Below are positions 1 to 11,724 of a stretch of 64,000 nucleotides of DNA, piece by piece. The stretch's first letter is position 1; every line of letters starts with the position of its first letter. Where the stretch lies: contig NW_001799499.1 in assembly GCF_000165425.1 (NCBI RefSeq), positions 370,854 to 434,853 of the forward strand, given 5' to 3'. The DNA is from Paramecium tetraurelia (Eukaryota; Ciliophora; Oligohymenophorea; Peniculida; Parameciidae). The position numbers and the translations under genes were made by a program. The notes below the pieces were generated by a model. That model searched no databases. It was not told the DNA's origin and was given only the letters and a program-made list of their open reading frames with translations.

Positions 1-1043
1 TAATATTGCTGGCTAGTAAAACATTTGTGTAAGTTGTGAAAAATATATTTTTGAAAAGAAAGTCACACTTAATTGCCAAAACAAATTTAATCATAATTAC
101 CATTCCACTTGTTTAGCTAATATAATGAAATAATAGTTGGCTAATTAGTGTATTAAATTCTAATGCTTGTGCAAAAGTTAAATCAACAATGGATAAATCT
201 CTAGATAAAAAATATTAGAATTAGATGTTTACATAAACAGGTTAATGTTAAATTAGTTATATTACTTAAAAACCCATTACCAAAATATTAAATAATGTGC
301 TAATAAGGATTGCGAATTTTTTTGGATCTATAAATAACAACAAAAATAAATTAAATCGCGTTCTAACTCTCCTTTGAAGACATATAAAATTACCTATGTT
401 AATTATTGTCCTGATTGTAGATTTTTATGATTTCATGTAATTAATTTATAATACTGAAATATTATTTTTTCAACAATTTTCAGCCATTATATATCTCCTT
501 ACCTTTTTTGAAAACATCTATTATTTAGTTATAGATTTATTTATTTTAAAAAAAAAATGACTGAGTAATATAATATTTAAATTTTGATTAACTTTAATAT
601 TTAACAATTAAATTGATGTATTATTTCAATATTTGCAGAATAATTATGCATTTTTCTGTCATATTCTTTGAAATAAAGAAAAGATAGTTTTGCTTTGAAA
701 AATCTATTCAATCAATTTGATTAATTTCAATAATTATTTTATTTTTTAGTGTTTTTGGGAAATTTCTATTTTTATAATTTAATTAAATAATATTAATTTT
801 TATAATCACAATCAACATATTATTTATATTTTTATTTTGTATTTATTTAAGCTATAGAATTTTATTTGATAAATTTATGCAAACCAGAGCATTATATAAA
901 TACAAATTACTTATAAGGATATTAAGTAATTCTAATGATTGAAAAACAAGATCACTTTTATATCACTCTATAGAATAGTAATAATATTAGATGTGCAATT
1001 ATTTAAAATAATGTTATGAATTTATTGTATACTTTATATAATA
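1..1043. other. AT-rich stretch without recognised gene
   Basis: I read both strands and found no frame free of TGA with protein-like composition over a useful length. There are A and T runs and no telomeric G-rich or C-rich repeat. It lies downstream of the minus-strand SLC44 gene. A stretch this long without a gene is unusual for a macronuclear genome this compact, so it may be subtelomeric, or it may hold a decayed gene I did not resolve. Confidence 0.4.
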
Positions 1044-3052
1044 TCATTGATCTTCCAAGAACTTCTCTAGTTTTGGTGGACAGCACAAAGCAACTCCTTT
1101 TCCATTTTATTTTTCCATTTCTTCATCCATTACAAAGACAATCAATATTGCATCACATGCAACTCCATAGATTGACATGAATAGTGATCCAACAACTAAA
1201 CCTATGGCACCACATAAAAGTGAAGGTGCTTCTGGATAAGTTACATTATATTTGAACTTTTCAGTTCTTGTTATCACAATATAACAAAATAGACCTGTTA
1301 ACAAGGCAATAAAACCTCTTCCTAAAGCTATAAATATTTCTCCAAATCCTCCCACTGTTGCAAATCTAAGTGGGTTTCTTGCAATCAAGAAAATTGCCTC
1401 TTTGGCTGAATGGAAGAAACCTTTGCCTGTCATATTACTAACGACATAAGCATTTTTGTTTATATATTAGACACATTTCTCGAAACACCACATACAACAC
1501 ATCAAGCATTTAAATAAGTATTCAAAGAACTTGTTTTTCTTAATTAATTCTTCTTGTTATTTATAAAGGAAGGCTAACCAAATTCTAATGAATTCAATGA
1601 TGGCTAAAATTAATGATCCAAAAGCAACTGTTCCTAAATGATATCTAAAGAATCTTCCAATAGCAGTTGGCAAAGGAATAGGACCTCCTTCTTAAGCTCT
1701 TGGTCCTTATTAGAAATACCAAATGCAGACAGAACCAGCAATAATAAATTCAACTGATGCTATGATAAATGAAGAGTTCCATAGTAAACCAAATAAGTGA
1801 ATGTTGGCGAATATTTTTTAATTTTAAGTAAATGAAAACTATCCAAAAGGCAATTGTTTAGGTTTGCTTGTAGTTTCCCCAGAACTGTATAAATACAATG
1901 CAACAACGAACCAATAGATGAAATAAAGAAGCATGATGAAAAAGGTTACAAATGGAAGGACAACAACTGTAAAATTGGCTTGAACATAATCGCAGGCTGT
2001 CTATTAAATAATATATATAAAATCTACCTCAAGTATGGCAATTGCAAGCCGAATTCTCGAATACATACAACACACAACAAGTAATATCAATCCTGCTAAA
2101 GAAAATAATGTAATTCCTATATATAGATAGTTTTTAGGATTAACGTTCTCTGCTTATGCTTGTTCTTAAAGAGTTTGGGCATCGATTTCAGCTTGAGCTG
2201 AAGCTGGCAATTTTGAAGGATCAGTCAATGCATAGTAGTACCCAGTGGTATAGATTCCTCCAGCTATTAACACACTGAATAACAATAAGAGCAGCGTCCA
2301 TATCACGCATCCAGCCAATGTTTCAATAAGGAACAAAAATATGAATCCAAGTACTAAAGATATACCAATGGAACCGAAAATAAGCCATTTAGTTGTGATC
2401 ATATCATTTGATACTTTTTCCATAGTTTCAACATCAATTTTATCTTTTACTGTTTCATAATATTATTTGGTGGTTGGTAAACACACAGTTTTCATAACTT
2501 AAATAAATTTTATTTATGTACATAATTCAGTATTGTAAATTACTACGACCTCTTCTGGATTAGTACTCAACATATTTTATTTACAACTCTTAACAATGGA
2601 ATTTGGTTAACACTTTAATTCACTTGGTAATTTTGAGTTTGTTTTGGCTTCTTCCAAATGAGATATTTTAGTATGTCTGGCTGATGGTGCAGGCTCACTC
2701 TCCTCTTCTACAGACTAGATTATAACAATTACATGGACATTCAGATACGCAGGTTGTCACATAAAGATACTTTGGATTAGTTGGGTTAGCAAAATAAATG
2801 TAGGGATAATCAGCTACATCCTCATCAACTCCACACGCCCGATCTTAATTATTATAAAATTTTACGATCTGGATCATAAGGTTAGGCAATTCTATGAGGA
2901 TCTCCATTTTTGAAAGCGTAACCACTTATGAAAAACATACCGAAAGTAAAGACAATAAAAAGCAATAGGCAAAAAATATCAGTGCATTCTCTATCGACGA
3001 CTGGTCCATTTCTTAATTTTGGATCTGTTCCTTCACCCTTTTCACTAGACAT
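1044..3052 (-). CDS. Choline transporter-like protein, SLC44/CTL family
   Basis: Multi-pass membrane protein of the SLC44 family, expected to carry choline or related solutes across plasma or organelle membranes. The N-terminus reads MSSEKGEGTDPKLRNGP, followed by a first membrane helix (CTDIFCLLLFIVFTFGM) and then a G-x-x-x-x-N-G-D-P element, as in CTL proteins. A Cys-rich loop follows (RACGVDED..., TTCVSECPCN). The C-terminal half carries the family signature CCMWCFEKCVQYINKNAYVV, then SAKEAIFLIARNP, then two more helices. The last residues before TGA are LEKFLEDQ. Several Q codons are TAA/TAG, and short introns interrupt the frame, one of them near 2500-2560. The start is the ATG at 3052; an upstream in-frame ATG at 3091 is less likely. 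Intron borders are only approximate. Confidence 0.85.
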
Positions 3053-3279
3053 TAAATAATTATTGGCAAATAAAAAATATATTAATATCAAATGAGTTTT
3101 TGAAATACTAAGTAGATAATATACTTGAATCTAATTATATGTCTGAATCAGACTATATGATTGAATTTAACTTTATGTCATAATATTCAAGCAATGAATA
3201 ATCAATCATCTTAACTTACAATATTTTCTAGAATGAATTTTAAATTTTTTGTTTTAAAACCTACTTTTTTTGATACTTC

Positions 3280-3990
3280 TGATAAACAGCAGTAAAGAAA
3301 AAAGAGACTTAAGGAGTTTTCTAATTCCTTAATCAGAAAATGATCCAAAGTATATTGCTGATAATTTAATTGCAAAATAAATAGTCTATGAACTAAAGAA
3401 TTTGGGACAATTTAAATTCTCATATTTAATAAATGGCCATAATCAAACTCAATTAGAATAACATATGATAAATATCTATAAAATTCTAGATATGATAAAT
3501 CAAATTAAAAACAAATTTTTCATCAATATAAATCCTATTGAAATTATTTTAAGACGGCCAGACTGAATTTAGAATAATTTTCCTCATTTATTTTATCTTG
3601 TTAGTTCCTACTAAATCAAAATTCAAAAGAGAATGACCACTATTTATTATATATTCTAATTTTGAATTGAGAATTTTGGATGCTTGTTTCATTAAAGATT
3701 TCAAAGGTGATAATCGATCATTATAAATATAAATTCAGAATATAGTATTACATCGATCTGAATGAGAAAAAAATATTCGAACTAAAAAACTAAAGAATTT
3801 TCAAAAGATGAAATTGAAAAATTCATAATAATATCCATATTTGAAGAAAGGGTTAGAAATAAAATCCAAAATTAAACCCATCCTCTTCATCTATAAATAA
3901 ATCAAAATCCTAGAAAAAGATGAACTATAGGATGAAAAACTTATAAAGGTTTTATTAAACATATAAAAAAATTGATAAATTATAAAAGGC
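3280..3990 (+). pseudogene. Broken coding fragments, unknown family
   Basis: Protein-like segments appear on the plus strand in different frames: a lysine/asparagine-rich piece containing ELKNLGQFKFSYLINGHNQ at about 3390-3460, a piece with ELRILDACFIKDFKGDNR at about 3665-3720, and a piece with TKEFSKDEIEKFIIISIFEE at about 3785-3850. I could not join them with GT...AG introns of normal size, and TGA codons lie between them. The best explanation is a decayed gene, but a real gene with unresolved introns is possible. I do not recognise the family. Confidence 0.35.
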
Positions 3991-4264
3991 TATTAATTAG
4001 AATAGATTCTTTCTCCTGTAGATTTTTCACCATAGAATTGATTTAATATTTTGATTTGATTGTGAAATTCTATGAATGATGAAAAAAAGATGTGAAAAGT
4101 TGAAACAAATAGTAAAAGATTAATAAAGGTGATGAAATTGAATTAGAATAATTATAAACTTATAATAATCATTTAAATATGTTAATATTTTTAGTTCTGA
4201 ATAATGTTATATATTGTGAATATATATATATATTATTATTATAATTATTATTATATATAATTGG

Positions 4265-4903
4265 ATGTTGGATTCTGTTTTAACAAGACATTTTAAATTT
4301 AATGATCATAAATATGATTCTAGGAAGGAGACAATGTATATTACAAAAAGAAGGAATTCTCATAATAATAGTTTTGATTTATAATCTAGTAGAGATTAAT
4401 CATATGGATATTTCAATCAATAATTAAACTACGTACATTATTTAGTATGCTAAGTGTGCAGTAGATTATTATGATGTTCCAATACCTAAATATACTCAAA
4501 AGGGATTTTCAAGTCCTGTTAAGAAACGTAAGTATATCTCCGAAAAAGAAGTAATTCATATCATTTCCATTCATAACCAAAACAAAATTGTTAAATACTT
4601 AAATTTGAAGGTTATATTTCAAGAGAATCACCTTTTAGGAATTGGATAGGAACTATGAATAAATCTTAAGCATCAAAAATATCACAAATTTAACGAATTC
4701 ATGTAATTTATATAAATATAATATAGAATTAAGTAAGAATTATAGAAAAGAACTAAAAAAGTGAATCATATCAACTTTAAGAATATTTAAATGCTGTTAA
4801 TCATAGAATACAATGGAATTCACTCCCTAAAGTATTCAATTATCAAAGATGTTAAACTCCAGATATTTTAAAAGGAGCAAGGGAAAGAATTAAAAAGTTC
4901 TGA
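4265..4903 (+). pseudogene. Unknown basic protein, frameshifted copy
   Basis: The paralogue at 12671-13307 is open throughout; this copy is not. It starts MLDSVLTRHFKFNDHKYDSR and follows the intact copy through a 22-nt intron near 4434 as far as SSPVKKRK. At about 4532-4545 it has two extra bases (an extra t, and a g before the A run) that throw it out of frame. The downstream part (YHFHSQPKQNCQILKFEGYI, then the ending ILRGARERIKKF) is still readable in the shifted frame, which suggests recent damage or a sequencing error. I do not recognise the protein; it is basic, without membrane segments or known motifs. Confidence 0.6.
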
Positions 4904-5076
4904 AATTAACTAATCACTCTATTTACATTGTATTTTATATAAGTACTTATTATATTTTCTAAATAATACAATTAAATATTACAAAACCTAATAGAAATTG
5001 TTTCTTATATTATTCTATTCAAAAACATATTAAGAACAATTATTTTTCTTATTAATTATCCCCATTATTTTATATA

Positions 5077-5694
5077 ATGTAGAAAATATTCAAAATAAAA
5101 GAGCCCTAAGTCAACCCTTAAGTAAAATTGTTTTATTAATAAATTATAGAGAGCCAATGAATTTCAAATCCTTTTTTTGAGAATATAATAAGAAATTGAT
5201 TAAAATAATGTTTTATATAATTTATCTCCTTTAATGGAAAATGAATAAGTAAATTACTAATTCTGGAGATTTGAATTTAGAGGCCAAGGAAATTTTGAAG
5301 GAAAATGCATTAGTGGTCTTAACTTTTTATTGATATTAATAGGTGTCTTAAAGTTGTAATCAGATCATCCAGTATCTGCTCCAGAGTTTTACTTTGATCC
5401 AATAACAACAGAATAGAGAAATGAAATCCTATAGCACTTAAATATTTATGGAGGTAATATAGTTTATAATCATATGAAGATCACACTTTATGCATTCCAT
5501 TATTCACTTATTGGAAGAAAACTACTTCTGAATATGAAATATTGTAAGCCATTGAACACATTTTTCACAATCCAAATTTTTAAGAAGGTGCTGCTCCTGC
5601 TAACCCGGGTTTCGAACACGAAACCGAAGAGAAAAAAAATTAGATTTAAAGAAGATAGGCAAAATATTTACCAGATTTTTAGAAGGAATAATGA
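5077..5694 (+). CDS. E2 ubiquitin-conjugating-like (UBC fold) protein, short copy
   Basis: Three introns (5122-5149, 5316-5342, 5454-5479) join four exons into an open frame of 178 residues. The order matches the UBC fold: N-terminal helix (RANEFQILFLRIQQEID), a W-containing strand (FWRFEFRGQGNFEGKC), the segment LKLQSDHPVSAPEFYFD corresponding to the E2 'YP..PP..F' stretch, then HLNIYGG (in place of HPN) and TLCIPLF holding the probable catalytic Cys, then a C-terminal helix ending KYLPDFQKEQ. It would pass ubiquitin or a ubiquitin-like protein from E1 to a target, but HPN is altered to HLN. Relative to the copy at 11725-12463 it lacks the first exon, so the start (MQKIFKIKEP) looks improvised. 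Confidence 0.6.
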
Positions 5695-5735
5695 GTAATA
5701 TTAAAAAGAATTATTAATAATTATTATTTTCATCG

Positions 5736-6039
5736 CTCCATAAGGAGCTAATTTTTAAATAAAGTACTTTTATAATATTTCTTAAATCAAATTAGGCTGA
5801 TGAAAATAAATATATAATTGTAGTTGCATCTAAATTAATAATTAATTTTTATTGCTTTGATTATTATTCTATTTCAAATCAGATATTATCTCAACTTACT
5901 TTATATATCAATTTAGATATCTTAATTGATAGCAATATTTTCTAAATAATTTTGAAGTTTAAGGCATTTATTTTTAAAGAGAATTTAATTAATATTTCAA
6001 ATTTTAATTCCAATTAAAAAATTTTAAACAAAAAAAAAC
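5736..6039. other. AT-rich spacer
   Basis: There is no gene that I can support here. The right end holds the A run at 6031-6038, which on the minus strand is the T-run terminator of the tRNA gene. Confidence 0.5.
6031..6038 (-). terminator. RNA polymerase III terminator of tRNA-Tyr
   Basis: Eight A's on the plus strand make eight T's on the minus strand, directly after the 3' end of the tRNA. This is the usual Pol III termination signal. Confidence 0.8.
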
Positions 6040-6125
6040 TCCGAAAAGGCGGATTTGAACCACCGACCTGGGGATAACTGGATTAACACTACAGTCCCTC
6101 GCTCTACCAACTGAGCTATTTTCGG
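6040..6125 (-). tRNA. tRNA-Tyr (GUA) with an intron of about 13 nt
   Basis: On the minus strand the acceptor halves CCGAAAA and TTTTCGG pair, followed by an A discriminator. An A box (TAGCTCAGTTGG) and a B box (GGTTCAAATCC) are present. The anticodon loop reads CTGTAG, giving anticodon GTA, and the anticodon stem pairs GGGA with TCCC once about 13 bases after position 37 are removed, the canonical intron position for eukaryotic tRNA-Tyr. The anticodon is not TTA or CTA, so this is not one of the ciliate glutamine suppressor tRNAs. One anticodon-stem pair (A-C) is mismatched. Confidence 0.92.
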
Positions 6126-6350
6126 ATGTTAGAAAATAGGAAGTTATTCCACATATATATACCTTAACAAAATGATGAGAGCAAAGACACTATAATATAC
6201 TTGAATTAAATAATGTTAAGATGGATGTTCAATCTTTATCTTTCATTTAATATAATTGAATTAATATAGAATTAACCTTCCTTTTTAACTTTTAGTAGAT
6301 TATTATAATTGAAGATTTTAATTATTTGAAGTTTGTTTCATATATTTTTA

Positions 6351-8148
6351 TCAATATCTTTTATAGATTTGAAGTATTTTTTTTTCTAATTCTCCATCAT
6401 CTTTCATCAATTATTCAAATTTCTCTTTTTCATATTTCCAAACTTCTTTTTAATTTTACCTGTCTTTAATTTTCTCTTCTTTAAGTTCCTTCTCTAGTTT
6501 AGATAATATCTAAAGAATAAAAATTCAAATACTGATTTTTCAGATATGCCCTCATATAATCGATCGTTTCTTTGTTTTTATATTTTTTGTTTTAAAAATA
6601 CTATTTAATCATCATAAGAACTTTCAACTGAATCTAAGATATTCCTTGTTAGAATATTTTACTGCCTTCTGGCTTACCTGTGATCATATTTTTCATCAAT
6701 TATTTATCTTTTCTCTAACTCAAAAACTATTCGGTGACTAACAACAAAATAGAATATACATTTTTTTTAGATAATTCAATTTTTCATCTCTTAATTTATG
6801 TTGCATAAACAAATGAACATTCTCAAACTAATCTTTAATTAAATCATTCTATTTTATTTTAGTACTTGTTCTTGAGTTAACATCTTATTTTTATACATTT
6901 TGAATTTATTTAATTTATTGAAAATTTTTCAATTAATCTTTTAAGAAATTCCTATATTAATTTTTTTGTTCATTGATATTTTCCATATTCTCAGTAGAAG
7001 GTTTTGGTTTCATTTTTTTAAAAGATTCTTTAATATTTTTCATTTAAATGTCTATTTATTCATCAGAAGCAGGGAAATTTTAATGATTTTCTTCATGTAA
7101 TATTTTTTCTTATAGAACTTTTAAGATCTCCTCTTTTTATTTTTCTAGAACATATTTTATTTTAATCGGATCATTATCATCCAATTGCTTGATATCTTTT
7201 TCATCAAATTATTATAAAAATTCATAATCTACTTCATCTTTATTTTAAGTTTCAAAATCCAAAGAATATTATGAATCTTATGAAGACTTTGTATTTTCTG
7301 AGTATTTTTCTTTTTATTTTGTAAATGACTATTATTTTTTTGGTTAAGACCTTGGTTCGTAAGGTAATTTTTTTTGAAACTTTGGGTCTTAATCTGTTGG
7401 CTTTTTTAATGAATGAGATCTAATAGGTCTTTTTTATCTTTATTGATTACTTCCTTATTAGTTTTTCAATTAAGATGACTTTCTATCATCTTTTTTTTTA
7501 GATTATTGCTCACATGATTGATTATTTCGTTATTTTGCATTTTTATTAATTTAAAATTAATTTGATTAGATACTCGACTTTTATAAGTGATCATTATCTT
7601 CTTCTTAATAGGTTTATTTTTCATCTTGAGAATTATAGAAATACTCTAAACATCTAAGTTAATTTTTATGAATTTTACTCAGAGGGTGTAGAATTTTAAC
7701 TATTTACTAAATAATCTTGTTAACTGCTGATACCGGAATTTAATGCTCTATCCTTAAAAAGTTTTGATAACTCATGCAATATTTATAAAAAATTTGATAA
7801 ATGCTATAAGTCTCCTTTAACTATTTATGAACCGCGTATATGTGCTAAATTACAATTCAAAACTTAATTCGACTATGAGTAATATTTATATTTATACTAA
7901 AAACTCAATAAGCGCTTATATTTTTTTTCCTGATGAAATTGTTTCATTTTTAATATTCTCTATTTCATCTTCTAAGGATGGAAAAAGAATTTAAAAAATA
8001 GTGCAATAATTTTCCTCATTTATAAGCTATTATCTAATAGTATGAACCTAATTATAATTTACATATTAATTTCATTTTGAGGTTCCAAATTTAAGTTGTA
8101 AACAATTTCTTTGTATATATCAATCATTTATGAAACCTTATGCTTCAT
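6351..8148 (-). CDS. CEP95-like coiled-coil protein
   Basis: About 550 residues in roughly seven exons. The N-terminus (MKHKVSQMIDIYKEIVYNLN) begins a helical domain that includes FQILFPSLEDEIENI and then NLAHIRGSQIVKGDLQHLSN. The 'L.HI.G..IV.GD....NLL' pattern is what I recall from the N-terminal calponin-homology-like domain of the centrosomal protein CEP95. A low-complexity Lys/Gln/Ser stretch follows, then a coiled coil (HKLRDEKLNYLKK, FLKQKIQKQRNDRLYEG) ending QIYKRY. The role is probably at the basal body or centrosome, by analogy only. Introns of 20-29 nt were placed by frame; the boundaries do not sum to an exact multiple of three, so at least one is off. Confidence 0.6.
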
Positions 8149-8431
8149 TTATTGTAAGTTTTGAATATCAACTAGATTTTAAAATAATTATTAATAAGAA
8201 TAAAGGGCTAGATGTAGTAATATTAATGTATCTTTTCAAACTTCAATTAAAGATCACAAAGAATTGGAAGTATTAGAGCTAATTGCTTACTTATTCTTCA
8301 AAGCCTTTCTTTTTTACATAATTTTGATGGAACTTGAAGATATTGAAAAGCAAAACTCTCAAAAGAAAAAACAAACAAAGATTGTTAACAAAATTGTTCT
8401 ATTGAGATTATAACCCTTTCAAAATATTATT
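8149..8431. other. Spacer between two minus-strand genes
   Basis: The spacer lies between the Snu13 stop and the CEP95-like start. A plus-strand frame containing KDHKELEVLELIAYLFFKAF stays open for about 90 codons, but it has no clear start or stop and runs into the antisense of Snu13. I do not call it a gene. Confidence 0.4.
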
Positions 8432-8867
8432 TCAAATAAATAATTAATCAATTAGGTCTTTCATTTCAATAATCTATGTTCTCAATTAAGAGCCTTCACT
8501 TTATACAATAGAGGCTGCAACAACTGGTCTGCTGATACCACAAGCTCTACCTAAACTTGCTTAGGTGGACACAAAACAATATGAAACATTCTAATTTAAA
8601 TTCCTTTAATTACTTTCTCTTCGCATTTAATCGGTATGTTTGCTACTATTTCTATAGGATCACAATCAGCTGCCAAAATCACTAATTCGCAAATGCCTTT
8701 ATCAAGACTAATTTAGATGCTTAATCATACTTTTTTAAGACTTCATTAGCTCCTTTTTTTAATTGTTTATAATTTAAAGCCTAACGAAGAAGGTCTAATA
8801 TTTTGGTCTATAGTTTTGCATCTGCAATTGGAGAAGGTTTAATTCTTGGGGCTTCTACTTTCTACAT
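8432..8867 (-). CDS. SNU13: Snu13 / NHP2L1 (15.5K), L7Ae-family RNA-binding protein
   Basis: This protein binds kink-turns in U4 snRNA and box C/D snoRNAs, nucleating tri-snRNP and snoRNP assembly in the nucleus and nucleolus. Two 23-nt introns are removed, giving 129 residues, matching the family length (128 in human). Signature stretches are ALNYKQLKKGANEVLK, ELVILAADCDPIEIVANIP, NVSYCFVSTQASLGRACGIS and RPVVAAS. The ending (EMKDLIDQLFI) fits the family. The start is MQKVEAPRIKPS at 8867. The neighbour downstream on the same strand is the CEP95-like gene, 283 bases away. This is one of the surest calls in the window. Confidence 0.95.
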
Positions 8868-8892
8868 ATAAATAATTTAGTATTAAAATAAT

Positions 8893-11184
8893 TCATAATT
8901 AAAATAATTCAAATTAGTGAATTTCAGAAAGTTTAGAATGTTCACTAAATTTAGAAGTAAACCTTAGTAAATATTCTAATGTCCATTAATCAAATCTTTA
9001 TTTTAAGTAGTTAATAGAGGATGGCATTAAAATTATCTAACATGTGGAAGCACCCTGATCTATACTTTCTAAATCCTTAAAAAATAGTGATTCTTATTAT
9101 ATAGAGCTTTGTTGGTCGGATATTATTTCACATTTTTAGAAATAATCTTAAACAATTTGGATAAGTATTTCTTATATCGAATAATCGCTCATCTAATTGA
9201 CTGTATTAATCTAGAAATTCAATTTGAGTAAAATAATCAAAATTTCCTCCTTTTTTGATAAATTATCATTTAATATATATTCACTTTTAATTGATTATGA
9301 TTATATAAATACTTGTAATAAGCTGCTGCCATTTATCTAATTTTTGAATTACCTTTATGGGTTTCTTTTTCGGTTACAACAGTATTTGATTCAATGAATA
9401 ACTTAGGAGCATTCATTTCATTGTTGCAGTCATATCGACTCCAATTAACAGGTAGTAACCCTTTTGTTTCCTCATGCGAATCAATCGAACTGTCTGAATA
9501 TTCGATATGATCATTATCTCCTTCCTTTAATAAAGGAGCATCTTATGTTTTAAAATAATAATTCGGCGATTTGCTCATTGTAAAGTAATTAGGTTAATTA
9601 ATTTTCATAAATGAAGCATTCAATTATTTAGTTAAATTGAAGCAACAAGTATATAAGTTTTCAGGTTTATATATTTATTTACGATATTAATATAACTTAT
9701 TTCTGGATTTTTGAAAATATTCAGACAAAATGTCCTTATTATTTTTCAGTATAAGTTTCCATAAACAACCATAAGATTTAGGTTTGCAACTAATGTAAAA
9801 CTAGCTATATTCCAACAACAAAAAACACATTTAGATTTGATTTTATTGCATGCAAATATCAAAAACGCTTAAATTATCTATTCCTGTAACTTAAGTAATT
9901 TCAAAAGGGTGCGAGCATCTGTCATATATATCAAGTTATCCTTTATACTACAATGCAAATTAAACTGCAGAGATAAATCCACGTTTAACTCCAATATGAA
10001 ATGAACTAAAACCTTAAGCGTTTAGCATCAGAGGACAAGCACTAATTATCTTTTGAAGACTTTACCCATAATATAAAAGAAGAGCAGCATATTTTTCTGG
10101 AAATTAAAAGCTTGGCCACTTGTTCATTAAGTAATGTAAACCTGTATTCCCATCTTTATCCATTTCATTTGGATCAGTTCCATGTTATAAGAAGCCTTGC
10201 ATCAAGTTTATCTGTTATTTAATTAATGATATTATAACTAGATTTTACTAGAATAAAGTTATTTTTACTTAATTTAGATTAACATTTAAAGATAATAAAC
10301 ATTTAACACTTTAAAATTTATCCGAAAACAATGCTACTTAGATAGGAGTCTATTTCTGATAATTTTATGAATTTTTATCAACAACGTTACTGCAACCCAA
10401 AATAACCCCTAAATGCTATTTTAAAGCAGCTTGATGTATAATAGTATTTCCATTCTCATCAGTATTTTAATAATTAAAATAATCCCCCAGAAAATGTTTT
10501 ATCATATTTTAGAATGTTGCTTAATGCTCTTTCTATAGCCAATTCTAAAATTATTCCAACTATTGTCCATTTATCCTATCGTTCCAACCCAAATAAATAA
10601 CCCAATCAATACTGAACTCTTTTAATTAAGAGTAGTATTTTAATTCATATATTGGATTTCCTGTAAGCAACAAAATTTAAATTGAATGTTTCAGTAGCTA
10701 AGGAAATAGGTGTACCTGATTATATTCAATATTCAATTAAATTAATTCATCTGGCATTTATGGCAAAATACTGAGATAATTATTTGAAATATCTAAATTC
10801 TATAATTGGGGATGAAATTTATTAAACTAAAAATCACATCAGAAACATTACATTAAATGGTAAAATTTTAAGATAATTATTTGATATATCTAATATTCTT
10901 AAATTTTATAATATCTTAAATTCATCACCATATTATCGAATGCAATTATGCGACAAATCTAATTTAATGATCCATATATTATTCAACTTTTCTTTATTAA
11001 TCTCACTTAAACCCTAGTTACTTAAATCAAGTTATTCAATCCGTTTACAAAATACAATCTGCTTTTTATTTAATTAAGGAGAGCTTAATATCACCTCTAA
11101 ATCTTTATTTTTTTAATTCAAGTGCTATTTTTTTAATGGGTTTTCATTAAAAATTGCTAGCTTAGTGCAATTCATTTCACTCAT
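8893..11184 (-). CDS. Leucine-rich-repeat and ankyrin-repeat protein with novel C-terminus
   Basis: It starts MSEMNCTKLAIFNENPLK. LRR units follow: IEQLDLSNQGLSEIN, IIKLDLSHNCIRQY, LRILDISNNYLKILP and LQNLDISNNYLSILP, with an LRR cap (LLLTGNPIYELKYYSQLKEF). Then come ankyrin-like units: TDENGNTIIHQAALKQH, TPIQVALFSDKFQSVKCLLS and DPNEMDKDGNTGLHYLMNKW. The rest, about 350 residues, matches no family I know; it includes LPVNWSRYDCNNEMNAPKLF and ends SEIHQFELFQL. A 25-nt intron (GTAATG...TTTTTAG) falls between two LRRs. Such proteins are scaffolds; no enzymatic motif is seen. Exon joins after about 9300 are uncertain, except for a 25-nt intron near 9100-9125 that restores the frame. Confidence 0.75.
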
Positions 11185-11687
11185 AAATATTATATTTTAT
11201 ATTATTAATTAAAATCTCATCTTTCTCAACTATAATCTATAATCAGTTGGCAATTTAATTAGAAACTGCATTTAAAATAATTAGATGATGTTCTTAAAGA
11301 AGACAATTGAAAATATAATGACTAAATAAGGTTATAAAAATAAACATATAATTAATCTAACTTCTAAAAATAGTATATCGCAAAATATCCGCCCCATATA
11401 TACTTTCAAAAATAATATGGATATTAAGTGCTAAATATAAAACAATATATTATAAAAACCCTTAATAAATTAATTTAATAATTTGTTAACTTATTCATAA
11501 ATACTAAGGTATAAGACTTTAATCAAGATATACTATGGCTGAAATATGTATAAAAAACTTTTGGCAATATAAATACACTTGATATAATGATTATTAATAT
11601 CATAATTTTTTTGAAAAAATGTTTAAAAGTTCATCAAAATAGCTGCAATCTAAAGTTCGATTACCTATTAGTTTCTTAAAGTGTGAA
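11185..11687. other. AT-rich intergenic region
   Basis: This spacer separates the start of the LRR/ankyrin gene from the end of the right duplication arm. No RNA gene or coding segment is recognised. Confidence 0.45.
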
Positions 11688-11724
11688 GAAAATAATAATT
11701 ATTAATAATTCTTTTTAATATTAC

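Larger units (their letters stand above)
4036..5735 (+). repeat. Inverted duplication, left arm
   Basis: This segment matches the reverse complement of 11688-13530 over nearly its whole length, including introns, non-coding spacers and the AT microsatellite. It carries two genes in the same order: an unknown basic protein, then an E2-like gene. Differences are point substitutions, small indels, and a missing block of about 200 bases upstream of the E2 gene. The spacer between the arms is about 6 kb. Confidence 0.9.

Noticed and set aside
1-1043. Telomere or subtelomeric repeat
   Set aside because: No G-rich or C-rich hexamer arrays, nor any short tandem array, were found.
5474-5698. Plus-strand frame of 74 codons starting MKITLYAFHYSLIG
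   Set aside because: It is an out-of-frame reading of exon 4 of the E2-like gene; the spliced frame gives the conserved LCIPLF segment instead.
8170-8430. Plus-strand frame between CEP95-like and Snu13 genes
   Set aside because: Open mainly because only TGA is a stop. It has no convincing start and runs into the antisense of Snu13.
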